Part shown: piece by piece, positions 42,918 through 51,861 of the stretch
How positions within the stretch are numbered: the first letter of the stretch is position 1
Layout: every line of letters starts with the position of its first letter
Assembly (NCBI GenBank): GCA_965116765.1
Contig: OZ220718.1
Coordinates: forward strand, 4,216,001 to 4,280,000
Origin: JAJEEA01 sp965116765
GTDB taxonomy: Bacteria > Acidobacteriota > Vicinamibacteria > Vicinamibacterales > UBA8438
DNA: 64,000 nucleotides
Reading direction: 5' to 3'
Program-made: the position numbers and the translations under genes
Notes under the pieces: generated by a model
What the model was told of the DNA's origin: nothing
Database searches by the model: none
Seen by the model: only the letters and a program-made list of their open reading frames with translations

Positions 42918-44222
42918 ATGCCAAGAGCTGCCATCCGCCGTTTGCCGATTCTCCTCCCGCTGGCCGCGCTGGTCCTCGGAATCGGGCTTCTGTCCGCCGG
43001 GCCGGCCTCGGCCCAGGGGCACCACGGGCACCACGGGCTCGCGCGCGATCTGGGTCACGCCGACCCCGCCGCCGTGGGCCTCTCTGCCGAGCGCCTCGAG
43101 CGGCTCGACGCCGGCATGCAGCGGATGGTCGACGAAGGGCAGCTGGCCGGCGTCGTGACCATGCTCGCGCGGAACGGCAAGATCGCGTTCGTCGACAGCG
43201 TGGGGGTGCAGGACGTCGAGTCGGAGACGCCGATGGCCGCCGACTCCATCTTCCTCATCTACTCGATGACCAAGCCCATCACCGCGGCCGCCCTGATGAT
43301 CCTCTACGAAGAGGGCAAGTGGCAGATCGACGAGCCGGTGTCCAACTTCATCCCCGAGCTCGCCGACCTCCGCGTGCACGCCGGCGAGTACGCCGACGGC
43401 TCGCCGGTGCACGAGGCCGCGACCCGGTCGATGACGATGCGCGAGCTGCTCACCCACTCGGGGGGGCTGGACTACGGGTTCGACGACCACCCCGTCGCCC
43501 GCGCGTACCGTGACAAGGGGGTCCTCGACGCGGACGCGCCGCTGCAGGACATGATCGACAAGCTCGGGGCGCTGCCGCTGCGGTCGCAGCCGGGCACCGA
43601 GTGGTTCTACAGCATCTCGGTCGACGTGCAGGGCTACCTGGTCCAGAAGCTGTCGGGGCAGCCGTTCGACGAGTTCCTGCTCGAGCGCATCTTCGAGCCG
43701 CTCGGCATGGTCGACACCGCGTTCTTCGTGCCGGCGGGCGAGGTCGACCGGACCGCCCGCATTCACCAGGATGGGGACGACGGGCTCGAGCTCGCCGACA
43801 ACGAGGTGCGCACTCTGCCGCCGGCCGGCCCCTCCGGGGGCGGCGGCCTCTACTCGACGGCCGGCGACTACATGCGGTTCATGCAGATGCTGCTGAACGG
43901 CGGCGAGCTCGGCGGGGCCCGGGTGCTGTCGCCGCGCTCGGTCGAGATCATGCGCACGAACCACCTGCTGCCGGGGCCTCTGAGCACGCGGCCGGCCGGA
44001 CGGGGCTTCAGCTTCGGGTTCGAGGTCGTCACCGACGCCGCGGCGGCGGGCGAAGCCTACGGCGACGGCACCTACCGCTGGGGCGGGGCGGCCGGCACGT
44101 GGTTCTGGATCGATCCCAAGACGGACCTCGCCTTCGTGGGGATGATCCAGCACCGCGGAAGCGCGGTCGGCGAGGTGCAGTCGATCTCGCGCAACTTCGT
44201 CTACGGGGCTCTGACCCGCTAG
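42918..44222 (+). CDS. Secreted serine hydrolase, class C beta-lactamase family
   Basis: The 434-residue protein has a signal peptide (LLPLAALVLGIGLLSAGPAS ending in AQG) and a histidine-rich mature start. The catalytic S-x-x-K is S116-M-T-K119 (IYSMTKP), and the second motif tyrosine is Y231 (WFYSISVD). HSGGLDYGF and GAAGTWFWIDP match the family. Members include esterases, D-aminopeptidases and carboxypeptidases as well as beta-lactamases, so the substrate cannot be told. AGGAG eight bases upstream supports the ATG. It is divergent from padR. Confidence 0.9.
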   Translation: MPRAAIRRLPILLPLAALVLGIGLLSAGPASAQGHHGHHGLARDLGHADPAAVGLSAERLERLDAGMQRMVDEGQLAGVVTMLARNGKIAFVDSVGVQDVESETPMAADSIFLIYSMTKPITAAALMILYEEGKWQIDEPVSNFIPELADLRVHAGEYADGSPVHEAATRSMTMRELLTHSGGLDYGFDDHPVARAYRDKGVLDADAPLQDMIDKLGALPLRSQPGTEWFYSISVDVQGYLVQKLSGQPFDEFLLERIFEPLGMVDTAFFVPAGEVDRTARIHQDGDDGLELADNEVRTLPPAGPSGGGGLYSTAGDYMRFMQMLLNGGELGGARVLSPRSVEIMRTNHLLPGPLSTRPAGRGFSFGFEVVTDAAAAGEAYGDGTYRWGGAAGTWFWIDPKTDLAFVGMIQHRGSAVGEVQSISRNFVYGALTR

Positions 44223-44228
44223 TCGGTC

Positions 44229-44268
44229 GCCCCGGCGGTGGCGCCATGTCGTGGCGCCGCCGCCGGGC
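44229..44268. terminator. Strong GC hairpin between convergent genes
   Basis: The arms at 44229-44245 (CCCCGGCGGTGGCGCC) and 44253-44268 (GGCGCCGCCGCCGGGC) pair around a 7-base loop. It lies just after the serine hydrolase stop and faces the convergent gene ending at 44342. No U tract is present. Confidence 0.55.
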
Positions 44269-44341
44269 GCCCGGGCGCTTCGCGGGACGAGCCGGCGCGC
44301 CCGCGTCCGGGGGCGCCGGCCCTTCCTGCGAATCCGCCCCG

Positions 44342-45184
44342 TCAGTCCGCGAGCTCGAACTCGCTCCACTGCGTCGTCGTGTTCCGTCGGGTGGTCCGGA
44401 ACAGCACCCGCACGTGGAAGTAGACGTCGAACTCGGTGTTCAGCCAGACGTCTCCGGCGACGGGCCGGCGTTCGAGCCGGCCGGTGGCGTTGGAGATGGA
44501 GCCGAGGATGCCCCACCACAGGCGCACGCGTTCCATCAGCTCGAAGCTGACCTGGGCGATCTCGTAGGTCTCGCGGTCTATCCAGGCCTCGCCCCGGGAG
44601 TTGTTCAGGGCGTGGTCGAGGCGCCTGCGCACCGGGAGGTTCCCCGACCGGGGCTCGAACGAGATCACGTAGCTGGGGCGGCCCCGCAGGTCCCGCACCC
44701 CGTCCAGCCGGGCCGTGAACCGGCTGACCATCTCTTCGTCGAACTTTATCTCGTTCTCCGCCGCCTCCCGTTCCCGCTCGGCGCGCTTCCTCGGGTCGGC
44801 GATCTCGGCCTGGAACTCCTCCCAGCGCTCGTCCTGCTCGCGCCGGCCGCGTGCGTCGAGCGGCTCCCCGTTCCTCGCCTTCAGCCGGCTGAACAGCGCG
44901 CCCTGGTACGGTTCCAACTCGTAGAGCAGGGTCTCGTCGTCGGTGACCTCGCCGTCTCCGTCGAACTGCCGGATGCGCTGCGTCATGGCGCGGCGGTAGC
45001 GGGTCTCGAAGCCCTCCTCCTCGGCCCAGGCCGCGCGTTCGAGGGCCCGGTCGATGATCTCGCGCAGCTCGGGGTCCACGGGGTCCGGCGGGGCGGGCTG
45101 GCCCCCGGCGAGGGCCACGACCGCCAGCCCGGCGGCGAGGGGGACGAAGAGGCGCCAGGAGAGCGTCTGAGAGCGGTGCTGCAT
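44342..45184 (-). CDS. Secreted protein of unknown function (LolA/RseB-like beta fold suggested)
   Basis: The 280-residue protein has a signal peptide (LFVPLAAGLAVVALAGG) and a helical charged region (about 35-150). The C-terminal half is beta-rich (RPSYVISFEPRSGNLPVRRR, GEAWIDRETYEIAQVSFEL, FDVYFHVRVLF). That half reads like the outer-membrane lipoprotein-sorting fold seen in many acidobacterial proteins. I cannot assign a function. It is divergent from the GldA-type ATPase. Confidence 0.6.
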   Translation of the reverse strand: MQHRSQTLSWRLFVPLAAGLAVVALAGGQPAPPDPVDPELREIIDRALERAAWAEEEGFETRYRRAMTQRIRQFDGDGEVTDDETLLYELEPYQGALFSRLKARNGEPLDARGRREQDERWEEFQAEIADPRKRAEREREAAENEIKFDEEMVSRFTARLDGVRDLRGRPSYVISFEPRSGNLPVRRRLDHALNNSRGEAWIDRETYEIAQVSFELMERVRLWWGILGSISNATGRLERRPVAGDVWLNTEFDVYFHVRVLFRTTRRNTTTQWSEFELAD

Positions 45185-45638
45185 GGTCGGCGGTCCGGAA
45201 GTCCCGTCGATCTTATCGCAGCGCGCGCGGCTCCGGCCCGCGGGCGGGAGCCGCCCGGGCTCTCGGCCGCCGCGGATGCGGCCGTTTCCGGCCCGGTCGC
45301 GCAATGGCGACGCCACTTGATGGCCGCCGGCCCGATTGACTATCCTCTTGGGTTGCCGACCGGTCGGAGCCGGGGGCCCGAGTCGAGGCGGGAAGGTCGG
45401 CCGAGCCGACGCGGTCCCGACCATTCGGGTCCAGCGTGCGTCCAAGGGCGGTGACGGGAGATTCGCCTCGCCACCTCGGCCGGCGCAGGAATCGTGGACG
45501 GGCCGCGCCCGGGCAGCTCGGCGAGCTCGTATCGGTCACCGTCCCAGGAGCGAGATGCGGTCGGCGTCGCCGCCCGTGCGCACGTGAACGTGTTCGCCCC
45601 CGCCGCGGCACGCGGGTGAGACAACGAGGCAGAGCCAC
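45185..45638. other. Intergenic region without recognisable gene
   Basis: This 454-base gap lies between divergent genes. I see no gene, repeat copy or clear promoter, only a short palindrome GTGCGCAC near 45577 and a lone TTGACT at 45336. Confidence 0.4.
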
Positions 45639-46451
45639 ATGGATGGGGAAGTCGTAGCGAAGACGGGCCCGGCGGCGGAGCCGGCCGCGGAGGCGGCGGG
45701 CGTCGCGGCCATGATCGACGCGCGCGGGCTGAGCAAGTACTACGGGCCCTTCGTCGCGGTCGAAGACGCGTCGTTCTCGATTCCCCAAGGGCAGGTGGTG
45801 GCCTTCCTGGGGCCGAACGGGGCCGGCAAGACCACCCTGATGCGCATGCTCACCGGCTTTCTCGCGCCGAGCGCGGGACGCGCCGCGATCTCCGGGTTCG
45901 ACGTGCGGGAGCAGCGCATCGAGGCGTCGAAGCGGCTCGGCTACCTGCCCGAGAACGGGCCGCTCTACCCCGACATGACGCCGCTCGAGCTGCTCGGCTT
46001 CTTCGGCGAGGCCCGCGAGATGGCCCCGCGGACGCTCCGGGACCGCATCGAGGCGGTCGTCGAGATCTGCGCCCTCGACCTCGTGCTCGAGAAGCCCATC
46101 GGCAAGCTCTCGAAGGGCTACAAGCAGCGGGTGGGGCTGGCCCAGGCCCTGCTGCACGACCCGGAGGTGCTGATCATGGACGAGCCCACGGCGGGCCTCG
46201 ACCCCAACCAGATCAAGCAGTTCCGCGAGAACATGCAGCGGCTGGGCCGCACCAAGACCCTCCTCATCTCGACCCACATCCTGCAGGAGGTCGAGGCGGT
46301 CGCCGACCGCGTCCTGCTGATCCACAACGGCCGCCTCGTGTTCGACGGAGCGGTCGGGGACCTCGAGGAGAACGGGTCGCTCGACGAGCCGTTCTATCGG
46401 CTGACGCGCGAGCCGCAGGAGGCCGCGCCGGCACAGGAGGCTGCGCCGTAG
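45639..46451 (+). CDS. ABC transporter ATPase, GldA/NosF type
   Basis: The 270-residue ATPase has Walker A GPNGAGKTT, Q-loop GYLPENGPLYP, signature LSKGYKQRVG, Walker B VLIMDEPTAGLDP and switch H in ISTHILQEVEA. The pattern is that of ATPases paired with ABC-2 permeases for gliding, such as GldA. The N-terminal extension (to VAAMIDARGLSKYYG) may not be translated; ATG 45711 is an alternative start. Its last codons and stop lie inside the hairpin of repeat copy E. GldFG and DUF4340 genes follow on the same strand. Confidence 0.92.
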   Translation: MDGEVVAKTGPAAEPAAEAAGVAAMIDARGLSKYYGPFVAVEDASFSIPQGQVVAFLGPNGAGKTTLMRMLTGFLAPSAGRAAISGFDVREQRIEASKRLGYLPENGPLYPDMTPLELLGFFGEAREMAPRTLRDRIEAVVEICALDLVLEKPIGKLSKGYKQRVGLAQALLHDPEVLIMDEPTAGLDPNQIKQFRENMQRLGRTKTLLISTHILQEVEAVADRVLLIHNGRLVFDGAVGDLEENGSLDEPFYRLTREPQEAAPAQEAAP

Positions 46452-46525
46452 ACGGCGCGGCCTCCGGTAGGATTGGTTGGGTGCCGCGCGGAGCCGCCAA
46501 GCGACGATTGGCGGGCGAGGCCGGC
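46436..46525 (+). repeat. Dispersed hairpin repeat, copy E, overlapping a stop codon
   Basis: GGAGGCTGCGCCGT (46436-46449) and ACGGCGCGGCCTCC (46452-46465) form the hairpin, with the TAG stop of the ATPase in the loop. GGATTGGTTGGGTGCCGCGC and GACGATTGGCGGGCGAG follow as in other copies. It separates the ATPase from GldFG and may act as an attenuator. Confidence 0.7.
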
Positions 46526-46560
46526 GAACCGAACCCCCGATGGGAGACGACTAACGAACG

Positions 46561-49500
46561 ATGGGCACCAAGGTCAACTTCGCAATCGTCCGGGCGCTGG
46601 CCAAGCGGGACCTGCGGCTCTACTTCAGCAGTCCCTCGGGCTACGTCTTCATCACCCTGTTCATCTTCCTGAGCGCGGCCGCCGCGTTCTGGCAGGACCG
46701 GTTCTTCCTCGACAACCTCGCCAACCTCGACCAGCTCAACCAGGTCTTCCCGTTCCTCCTGCTGCTGTTCGTCCCCGCCCTGACGATGTCGGTGTGGTCG
46801 GAGGAGCGCCGGCTGGGGACGGCCGAGCTGCTGTTCACGCTCCCCGCCACCGAGCTCGAGGTCGTGCTGGGCAAGTACCTCGCCACCCTCGGCATCTACA
46901 CCGCCTCGCTCGTGCTGTCGCTGAGCCACGTGGTGGTCCTGTTCTTCCTGGGGAGCCCCGACCTGGGGCTGATGCTCGGCAACTACATCGGCTTCTGGCT
47001 GGTGGGGGCGGCGCTCGTGCCGGTGGGCATGCTGGCGTCGCTGCTGACCGCCAACGTCACCGTCGCGTTCATCCTGGGGGCGGCGTTCTGCGGCGCGGTC
47101 ATCTTCGTCGACCCGGTCGTCGCCGCCGTCAGCGTCGACGCCGGCCGGCTCGTGGCCCCGTTCGGCGTGTTCGCCCCGTTCTGGGACTTCTCGCGGGGGG
47201 TCCTGACCCTGTCGGGCCTCGCCATGTTCGCGTCGGTGGCCGCGCTCTTCCTCTACCTGAACACGATGATCGCGGGGCGGCGGCACTGGCCGCGCGACCC
47301 CGACGGGTTCCCGATGTGGGCCCACCAGGCGATACGGGTGGTGGCGGTGGCGGTGGTGCTGGCAGGCGTCAACATGCTGGTGGCGCGCGCCGCCGTCCGG
47401 CTCGACGTCACCGCCGAGCGGCTCTCCTCGGTCAGCGCCGAGACGCGGCAGCTCCTCGCCGAGCTGCCCGAGGACCGGCCGGTGTTCATCCAGGCGTTCC
47501 TGAGCCCGGTGGTGCCGGAGCTCTTCGTGCAGGCGCGGTCGAACCTCATCCGGACCCTCGAGGAGATCGACGCCCTCGCCGGGCCCCGGGTCGAGGTGCT
47601 GATAGAGGACACCGAGCCGTTCAGCGACGCCGCGATGCGGGCGCGCGAGAAGTTCGGCATCGGCCCCCGTCAGATGCGCGACGTGGCCGGCGGCCGTTCC
47701 GAGATCGTCGACGTCTTCCTGGGCGTCGCGTTCACGTCGGGGGCCGAGCAGCAGGTCATCCCGTTCTTCGACCGGGGGCTGCCCACCGAGTACGAGGTCG
47801 TGCGCACCATCCGGGTGGTGGCCGGCACCGAGCGCCAGCGGGTCGGCGTCGTCGACACCATGGTGAAGATCTTCGGGGGCCAGAACCTCGCGAGCGACCA
47901 GCAGCTGCCGCAGTGGTCGGTGGTGAACGAGCTGCGCAAGCAGTACGAGGTGGTCGAGGTCAACGCCGAGTTCCCGATTCCCGAGGACATCGACGCGCTC
48001 CTCGTCGCCCTGCCGTCGTCGATGCAGACCGACCAGATGGCCAACGTCGCCGAGTACATCCGCGGGGGGCGGCCGGCGATGATCCTGGTCGACCCGTTCC
48101 CGGCCGTCAATCCGACCCTGGCCCCGACCGAGTGGGTGGGAGAGGGCAACCCGTTCACCTACCCGCCGGGCTCGGCCCGGCCCGGCCCGCGGGGCAACGT
48201 CCGGCAGTGGATACGGGACCTCGGCGTCGACTGGGAGCCGACGCGCATCTTGTGGGACAGCTACAACCCGCACCCGGACCTGTCGTACATGCCCTCCGAG
48301 GTGGTCTTCCTCGGCCCCGGCAACGAGAACCCCGAGACCTTCAACCCGGACGTGGACGTCGTGCGCGACCTGCAGGAGCTGGTGCTCCTCTATCCCGGGT
48401 TCCTGCGCCCGGCGAGCGGTGCCGACGTCGATCCGGAGATAGAGTTCGAGCCGCTGCTGCGGACCGGCGTCGTGTCGGGGCACACCGGCTACTTCTCGAT
48501 CGTGCGGCAGAGCTTCTTCGGCCCCTCGATCAACCCCAACCCGGTCCGCGAGCAGGACGACGAGGACTTCGTGGTGGCGGCGCGGGTGTGGCGGGCGGGT
48601 CCCGCCGCGGCGGCGCCGGGGGCGGCCGAGGAGACCGCGGCCGAGGCGCCCGAGGGCGAGGAGCCCGCGAGCGAGGAGGCCGGGGCAGGCGACGAGGCCG
48701 CCGCGGAGGGGTCGGAAGGCGCCCCGGCCGCGGGAGAGGCCGCGGCCACCGATGCCGCGGGGCCGGCCGAGCCCGAGGCGGGGGCGGCCGAAGAAGCCGA
48801 GTCGTCGGCCGAGTCGTCGAGCGAAGCAGAAGCCGCCGCATCGGAGTCGTCGGCTGAAGAAGCCCCGGCGGAGTCGGCGTCCGGGTCGTCGGCCGAGTCC
48901 GGGTCATCGGCCGCATCGGGGTCCGAGTCGTCGGCCGCATCGGAGGCGCAGCAGGCGGCGGAGCCTGGCGACCCCGCCGGGTCCGGCCAGGACGCGGGGG
49001 CCGCGGCCGGCACGGAAGCGACCGAGCCGGGTGCTTCCGCTCAGGACGACCCCGCCGCGCCCGCGCCGCCGCAGGATGCGGCGGCGGCCGGGGAGCCCGA
49101 AGCGGTGGAGCCGGCCGCGGCGGAGCCCGAGGCCCCGGCCGCCGGGGAGCCCGAGGCGGGCGAGTCCCCCGCGGCGAACGAGCCCGACCCCGGAGAGGAC
49201 GCCGCGGCCGAGGAGGAAGCCCCCGCCTCGGACTGGACCACCGAAGGCCCCCTGAACCTCGTGGTGGTCGCCGACCTCGACTTCATCAGCGAGCAGTTCT
49301 TCCAGATTCGCGAGGTCGCGCCCGGCAACCTCAACTTCGACAACGTCACGTTCTTCCTCAACGCGATGGACTCGCTGCTCGAGGACGACTCGTTCATCGG
49401 GCTGCGCAGCCGGCGCGCCCGTCACCGGACCCTGGAGCAGGTCGAGGCCCAGACCGCGGAGTTCGTCGAGCAGCGCACCATCGACGAGCAACAGGCGGAA

Positions 49501-49860
49501 GAAGAGGCGGAGCAGGCGCTGACCGACGCCCAGAACCGGCTGAACGAGCGGGTGGCCGAGGTGCAGAACCGCACCGACATCGACGCGCAGGCCAAGCAGA
49601 TCATGGCCCGCAACCTCGAGGAGGTCGAGAACCGCCGGCTGGCGGTGCTGTCGGCCAACATCGAGACCGAGAAGCAGACCAAGATCCGGGCCAGCCTCGA
49701 GCGGATGGAGACCCAGATCCGGCGCATCCAGAGCACCATCAAGACGTTCGCGATCCTGCTGCCGCCGGTGCCGGTGTTCGCGCTCGGGGTGGCGATCTTC
49801 GTGCGCCGGCAGCGGCGCGAGCGCGAGGGCGCGGCCGCGGCCCGGCGCCTGCGGGACTGA
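46561..49860 (+). CDS. GldF-GldG fusion: ABC-2 permease joined to a Gldg-type extracellular domain
   Basis: The 1099-residue protein begins with an ABC-2 permease (about 1-245: ALAKRDLRLYFSSPSGYVF, MSVWSEERRLGTAELLFTLP). A further helix (about 260-280) leads into a GldG-like periplasmic domain (about 280-670: VRLDVTAERLSSVSAETRQL, VFLGVAFTSGAEQQVIPFFD). Residues about 678-888 are a low-complexity linker of A, E, S, P and G. A last folded part (PLNLVVVADLDFISEQFF), a coiled coil (about 960-1060) and a C-terminal helix follow. GldF and GldG are separate in Bacteroidota. With the GldA-like ATPase it forms a complete exporter of unknown substrate. Confidence 0.9.
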   Translation: MGTKVNFAIVRALAKRDLRLYFSSPSGYVFITLFIFLSAAAAFWQDRFFLDNLANLDQLNQVFPFLLLLFVPALTMSVWSEERRLGTAELLFTLPATELEVVLGKYLATLGIYTASLVLSLSHVVVLFFLGSPDLGLMLGNYIGFWLVGAALVPVGMLASLLTANVTVAFILGAAFCGAVIFVDPVVAAVSVDAGRLVAPFGVFAPFWDFSRGVLTLSGLAMFASVAALFLYLNTMIAGRRHWPRDPDGFPMWAHQAIRVVAVAVVLAGVNMLVARAAVRLDVTAERLSSVSAETRQLLAELPEDRPVFIQAFLSPVVPELFVQARSNLIRTLEEIDALAGPRVEVLIEDTEPFSDAAMRAREKFGIGPRQMRDVAGGRSEIVDVFLGVAFTSGAEQQVIPFFDRGLPTEYEVVRTIRVVAGTERQRVGVVDTMVKIFGGQNLASDQQLPQWSVVNELRKQYEVVEVNAEFPIPEDIDALLVALPSSMQTDQMANVAEYIRGGRPAMILVDPFPAVNPTLAPTEWVGEGNPFTYPPGSARPGPRGNVRQWIRDLGVDWEPTRILWDSYNPHPDLSYMPSEVVFLGPGNENPETFNPDVDVVRDLQELVLLYPGFLRPASGADVDPEIEFEPLLRTGVVSGHTGYFSIVRQSFFGPSINPNPVREQDDEDFVVAARVWRAGPAAAAPGAAEETAAEAPEGEEPASEEAGAGDEAAAEGSEGAPAAGEAAATDAAGPAEPEAGAAEEAESSAESSSEAEAAASESSAEEAPAESASGSSAESGSSAASGSESSAASEAQQAAEPGDPAGSGQDAGAAAGTEATEPGASAQDDPAAPAPPQDAAAAGEPEAVEPAAAEPEAPAAGEPEAGESPAANEPDPGEDAAAEEEAPASDWTTEGPLNLVVVADLDFISEQFFQIREVAPGNLNFDNVTFFLNAMDSLLEDDSFIGLRSRRARHRTLEQVEAQTAEFVEQRTIDEQQAEEEAEQALTDAQNRLNERVAEVQNRTDIDAQAKQIMARNLEEVENRRLAVLSANIETEKQTKIRASLERMETQIRRIQSTIKTFAILLPPVPVFALGVAIFVRRQRREREGAAAARRLRD

Positions 49861-49973
49861 GGTACCATCGCCCGGCGGACGCCCGAGCACGCGGCTGCGC
49901 GCGGGGCTGGACTCTCGACGTTCCGCGAACCCGGCCGCGGATGGAAGCGGCGGCGAATCGACGGGGTAGAACC

Positions 49974-51791
49974 ATGACGGAGCTGGAAAAGACGACGGCA
50001 TTCGGCGGCGCGGCCATCCTGGTCGTCGCCCTCGCCCTCACCACCGCGCCGAGCCGCTCGGCGCCGGACGCGTTCTTCGACGTCGGAGAGACCTTCTTTC
50101 CCGACTTCACGGACCCCGAGGCGGCCACGTCGCTCGAGGTCGTCGAGTTCGACGAGGACACCGCGGCCGCCGCCACCTTCCGGGTGATGAACCGGAACGG
50201 ACTGTGGACCATCCCGTCGCACCACGACTATCCCGCCGACGGGGAGGAGCGGCTCGCGAACACCGCGGCCGGCATGATCGCCATCACCAAGGACGACTTC
50301 CGCTCCGACAACGTGACCGACCACGAGGCGTTCGGGGTCATCGACCCCCTCGACGAGGGCGTCAGCAGCCTGCGCGGCCGCGGCCGCCGGGTCACCTTCC
50401 GGGGGGCGAGCGAGGAGGTGCTGGCCGACCTCGTCATCGGCAACCCGGTCGAGGGGCGGCCGGGGCTGAACTTCGTGCGGGTGCCCGACCAGAACCGGGT
50501 CTACGCGGCGCGGACCGACATCGGCATCTCCACCGACTTCAGCGACTGGATCGAGACCAACCTGCTCGGCGTCGAGCGCGACGACGTCAGGCGCGTCGAG
50601 CTCAACGAGTACCAGGTCGACGAGCGCACCGGGAGCGTGGTGCGGCGGGGCGAGTTCACCGTCGACTGGGTCGAGCAGGACGTGTGGACGGGCAGCGACG
50701 TGCCCGAGGGCAAGGAGGTCGACTACGTGCAGATGAACCTGCTCGTGGGCGGCCTGATGGGGCTGAGAATCGTCGGGGTGCGTCCCAAGCCCGAGGGCCT
50801 GTCGGGCAACCTGCGGCAGGCGTTCGAGGCGCGCACCATCACCAACGCCGACCTGCAGACCATGCAGGCGCGCGGCTTCTATCCGACCCAGGCCGGCGAC
50901 ATGCTGTCCAACGAGGGCGAGCTCACGGTGCGCACCGACCTCGGGGTGCTCTACACCCTGCGCTTCGGCGAGATCCTCTACGGCAGCGGCAACGCGGTGT
51001 CGATCGGCGACGAGACGAGCGACGACGAGGAGGCCGGCGGCGGCGAGAACCGCTACGTCCTCATCAACGCCGAGTTCGACCCCGAGGCCCTGCCCGAGCC
51101 CGAGCGTCCCGCCAACCGCGACTTCGAGAACAAGGCCGAGTCGCAGTGGACCGACGCCGACCGCGAGAACCGCGAGCGGGCCGACCTGCACGCGCAGTGG
51201 GAGCGCCGCACCGCCGACGGGCGCGCCCGCGCCGAGGAGCTCGCCACCCGCTTCGCGAGCTGGTACTACGTGATCTCGGCCGGCAGCTACAACCGGGTGC
51301 ACAAGACCCGCGACGAGCTGCTGAAGGACATCGAGGACGCCGATGCCGCCCTCGATGACGCCCTGAACCTCGAGACCGAGGACATCCTCGTGCCGGTGGC
51401 CCCGGCGGACCCGGCTGCGGCGGAGCCCGTCGACTCGGCGGACGCGGTCGATGCCGCGCCCGCGCCACCGGCTGAACCTGCCGAGCCCGCGGCCGAACCG
51501 GCCGAGCCCGCGGCCGAACCGGCCGAGCCTGCGGCCCCGGCCGAGCCTGCGGCGGCCGACCCGGCCGAGCCTGCGGCCCCGGCGGACCCGGCCGAGCCTG
51601 CGGCCCCGGCGGACCCGGCCGAGCCTGCGGCCCCGGCGGACCCGGCCGAGCCTGCGGCCCCGGCCGAGCCGGCCGAGCCCGCGCCACCGGCCGAGCCGGC
51701 CGAACCTGCGGCGCCGGCCGAACCGGCCGAGCCCGCGGCCCCGGCCGAACCCGCCGAGCCCGCGGCTGAACCCGCAGAGCCCCCGGTGTAG
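49974..51791 (+). CDS. DUF4340 protein of the GldFG operon with PAEP-repeat tail
   Basis: The 605-residue protein starts MTELEKTTAFGGAAILVVAL, a single anchor helix. Repeated DUF4340 beta units follow (FRVMNRNGLWTIPSHHDYPA, DLVIGNPVEGRPGLNFVR, GVLYTLRFGEILYGSG). DUF4340 genes commonly accompany GldA-GldFG systems, and this one lies 113 bases after the fusion gene. From about residue 495 to the end it is a repetitive PAEPAEPAAPAEP tail, probably extended. Its function is unknown; it may act as the outer partner of the exporter. Confidence 0.88.
   Translation: MTELEKTTAFGGAAILVVALALTTAPSRSAPDAFFDVGETFFPDFTDPEAATSLEVVEFDEDTAAAATFRVMNRNGLWTIPSHHDYPADGEERLANTAAGMIAITKDDFRSDNVTDHEAFGVIDPLDEGVSSLRGRGRRVTFRGASEEVLADLVIGNPVEGRPGLNFVRVPDQNRVYAARTDIGISTDFSDWIETNLLGVERDDVRRVELNEYQVDERTGSVVRRGEFTVDWVEQDVWTGSDVPEGKEVDYVQMNLLVGGLMGLRIVGVRPKPEGLSGNLRQAFEARTITNADLQTMQARGFYPTQAGDMLSNEGELTVRTDLGVLYTLRFGEILYGSGNAVSIGDETSDDEEAGGGENRYVLINAEFDPEALPEPERPANRDFENKAESQWTDADRENRERADLHAQWERRTADGRARAEELATRFASWYYVISAGSYNRVHKTRDELLKDIEDADAALDDALNLETEDILVPVAPADPAAAEPVDSADAVDAAPAPPAEPAEPAAEPAEPAAEPAEPAAPAEPAAADPAEPAAPADPAEPAAPADPAEPAAPADPAEPAAPAEPAEPAPPAEPAEPAAPAEPAEPAAPAEPAEPAAEPAEPPV
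51470..51785 (+). repeat. Tandem coding repeat (PAEP/PADP units)
   Basis: Units such as GCGGACCCGGCCGAGCCTGC repeat about every 27 bases, three of them nearly identical at 51575-51660. Similar 15-30 base variants lie on either side. Such arrays vary in length between strains by slippage. Confidence 0.85.
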
Positions 51792-51861
51792 CGCGCCGTC
51801 CGGACGTCACGTCCCGCGCCGAAGCGCGCAGCCGCGCGGGCAGCGGGAACCAGGAAGCCGC

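Noticed and set aside
51470..51785. Separate gene on the minus strand (GSAGSAGAAGSAG frame) under the PAEP repeat
   Set aside because: It is only the complement of the repeat and has no independent features.
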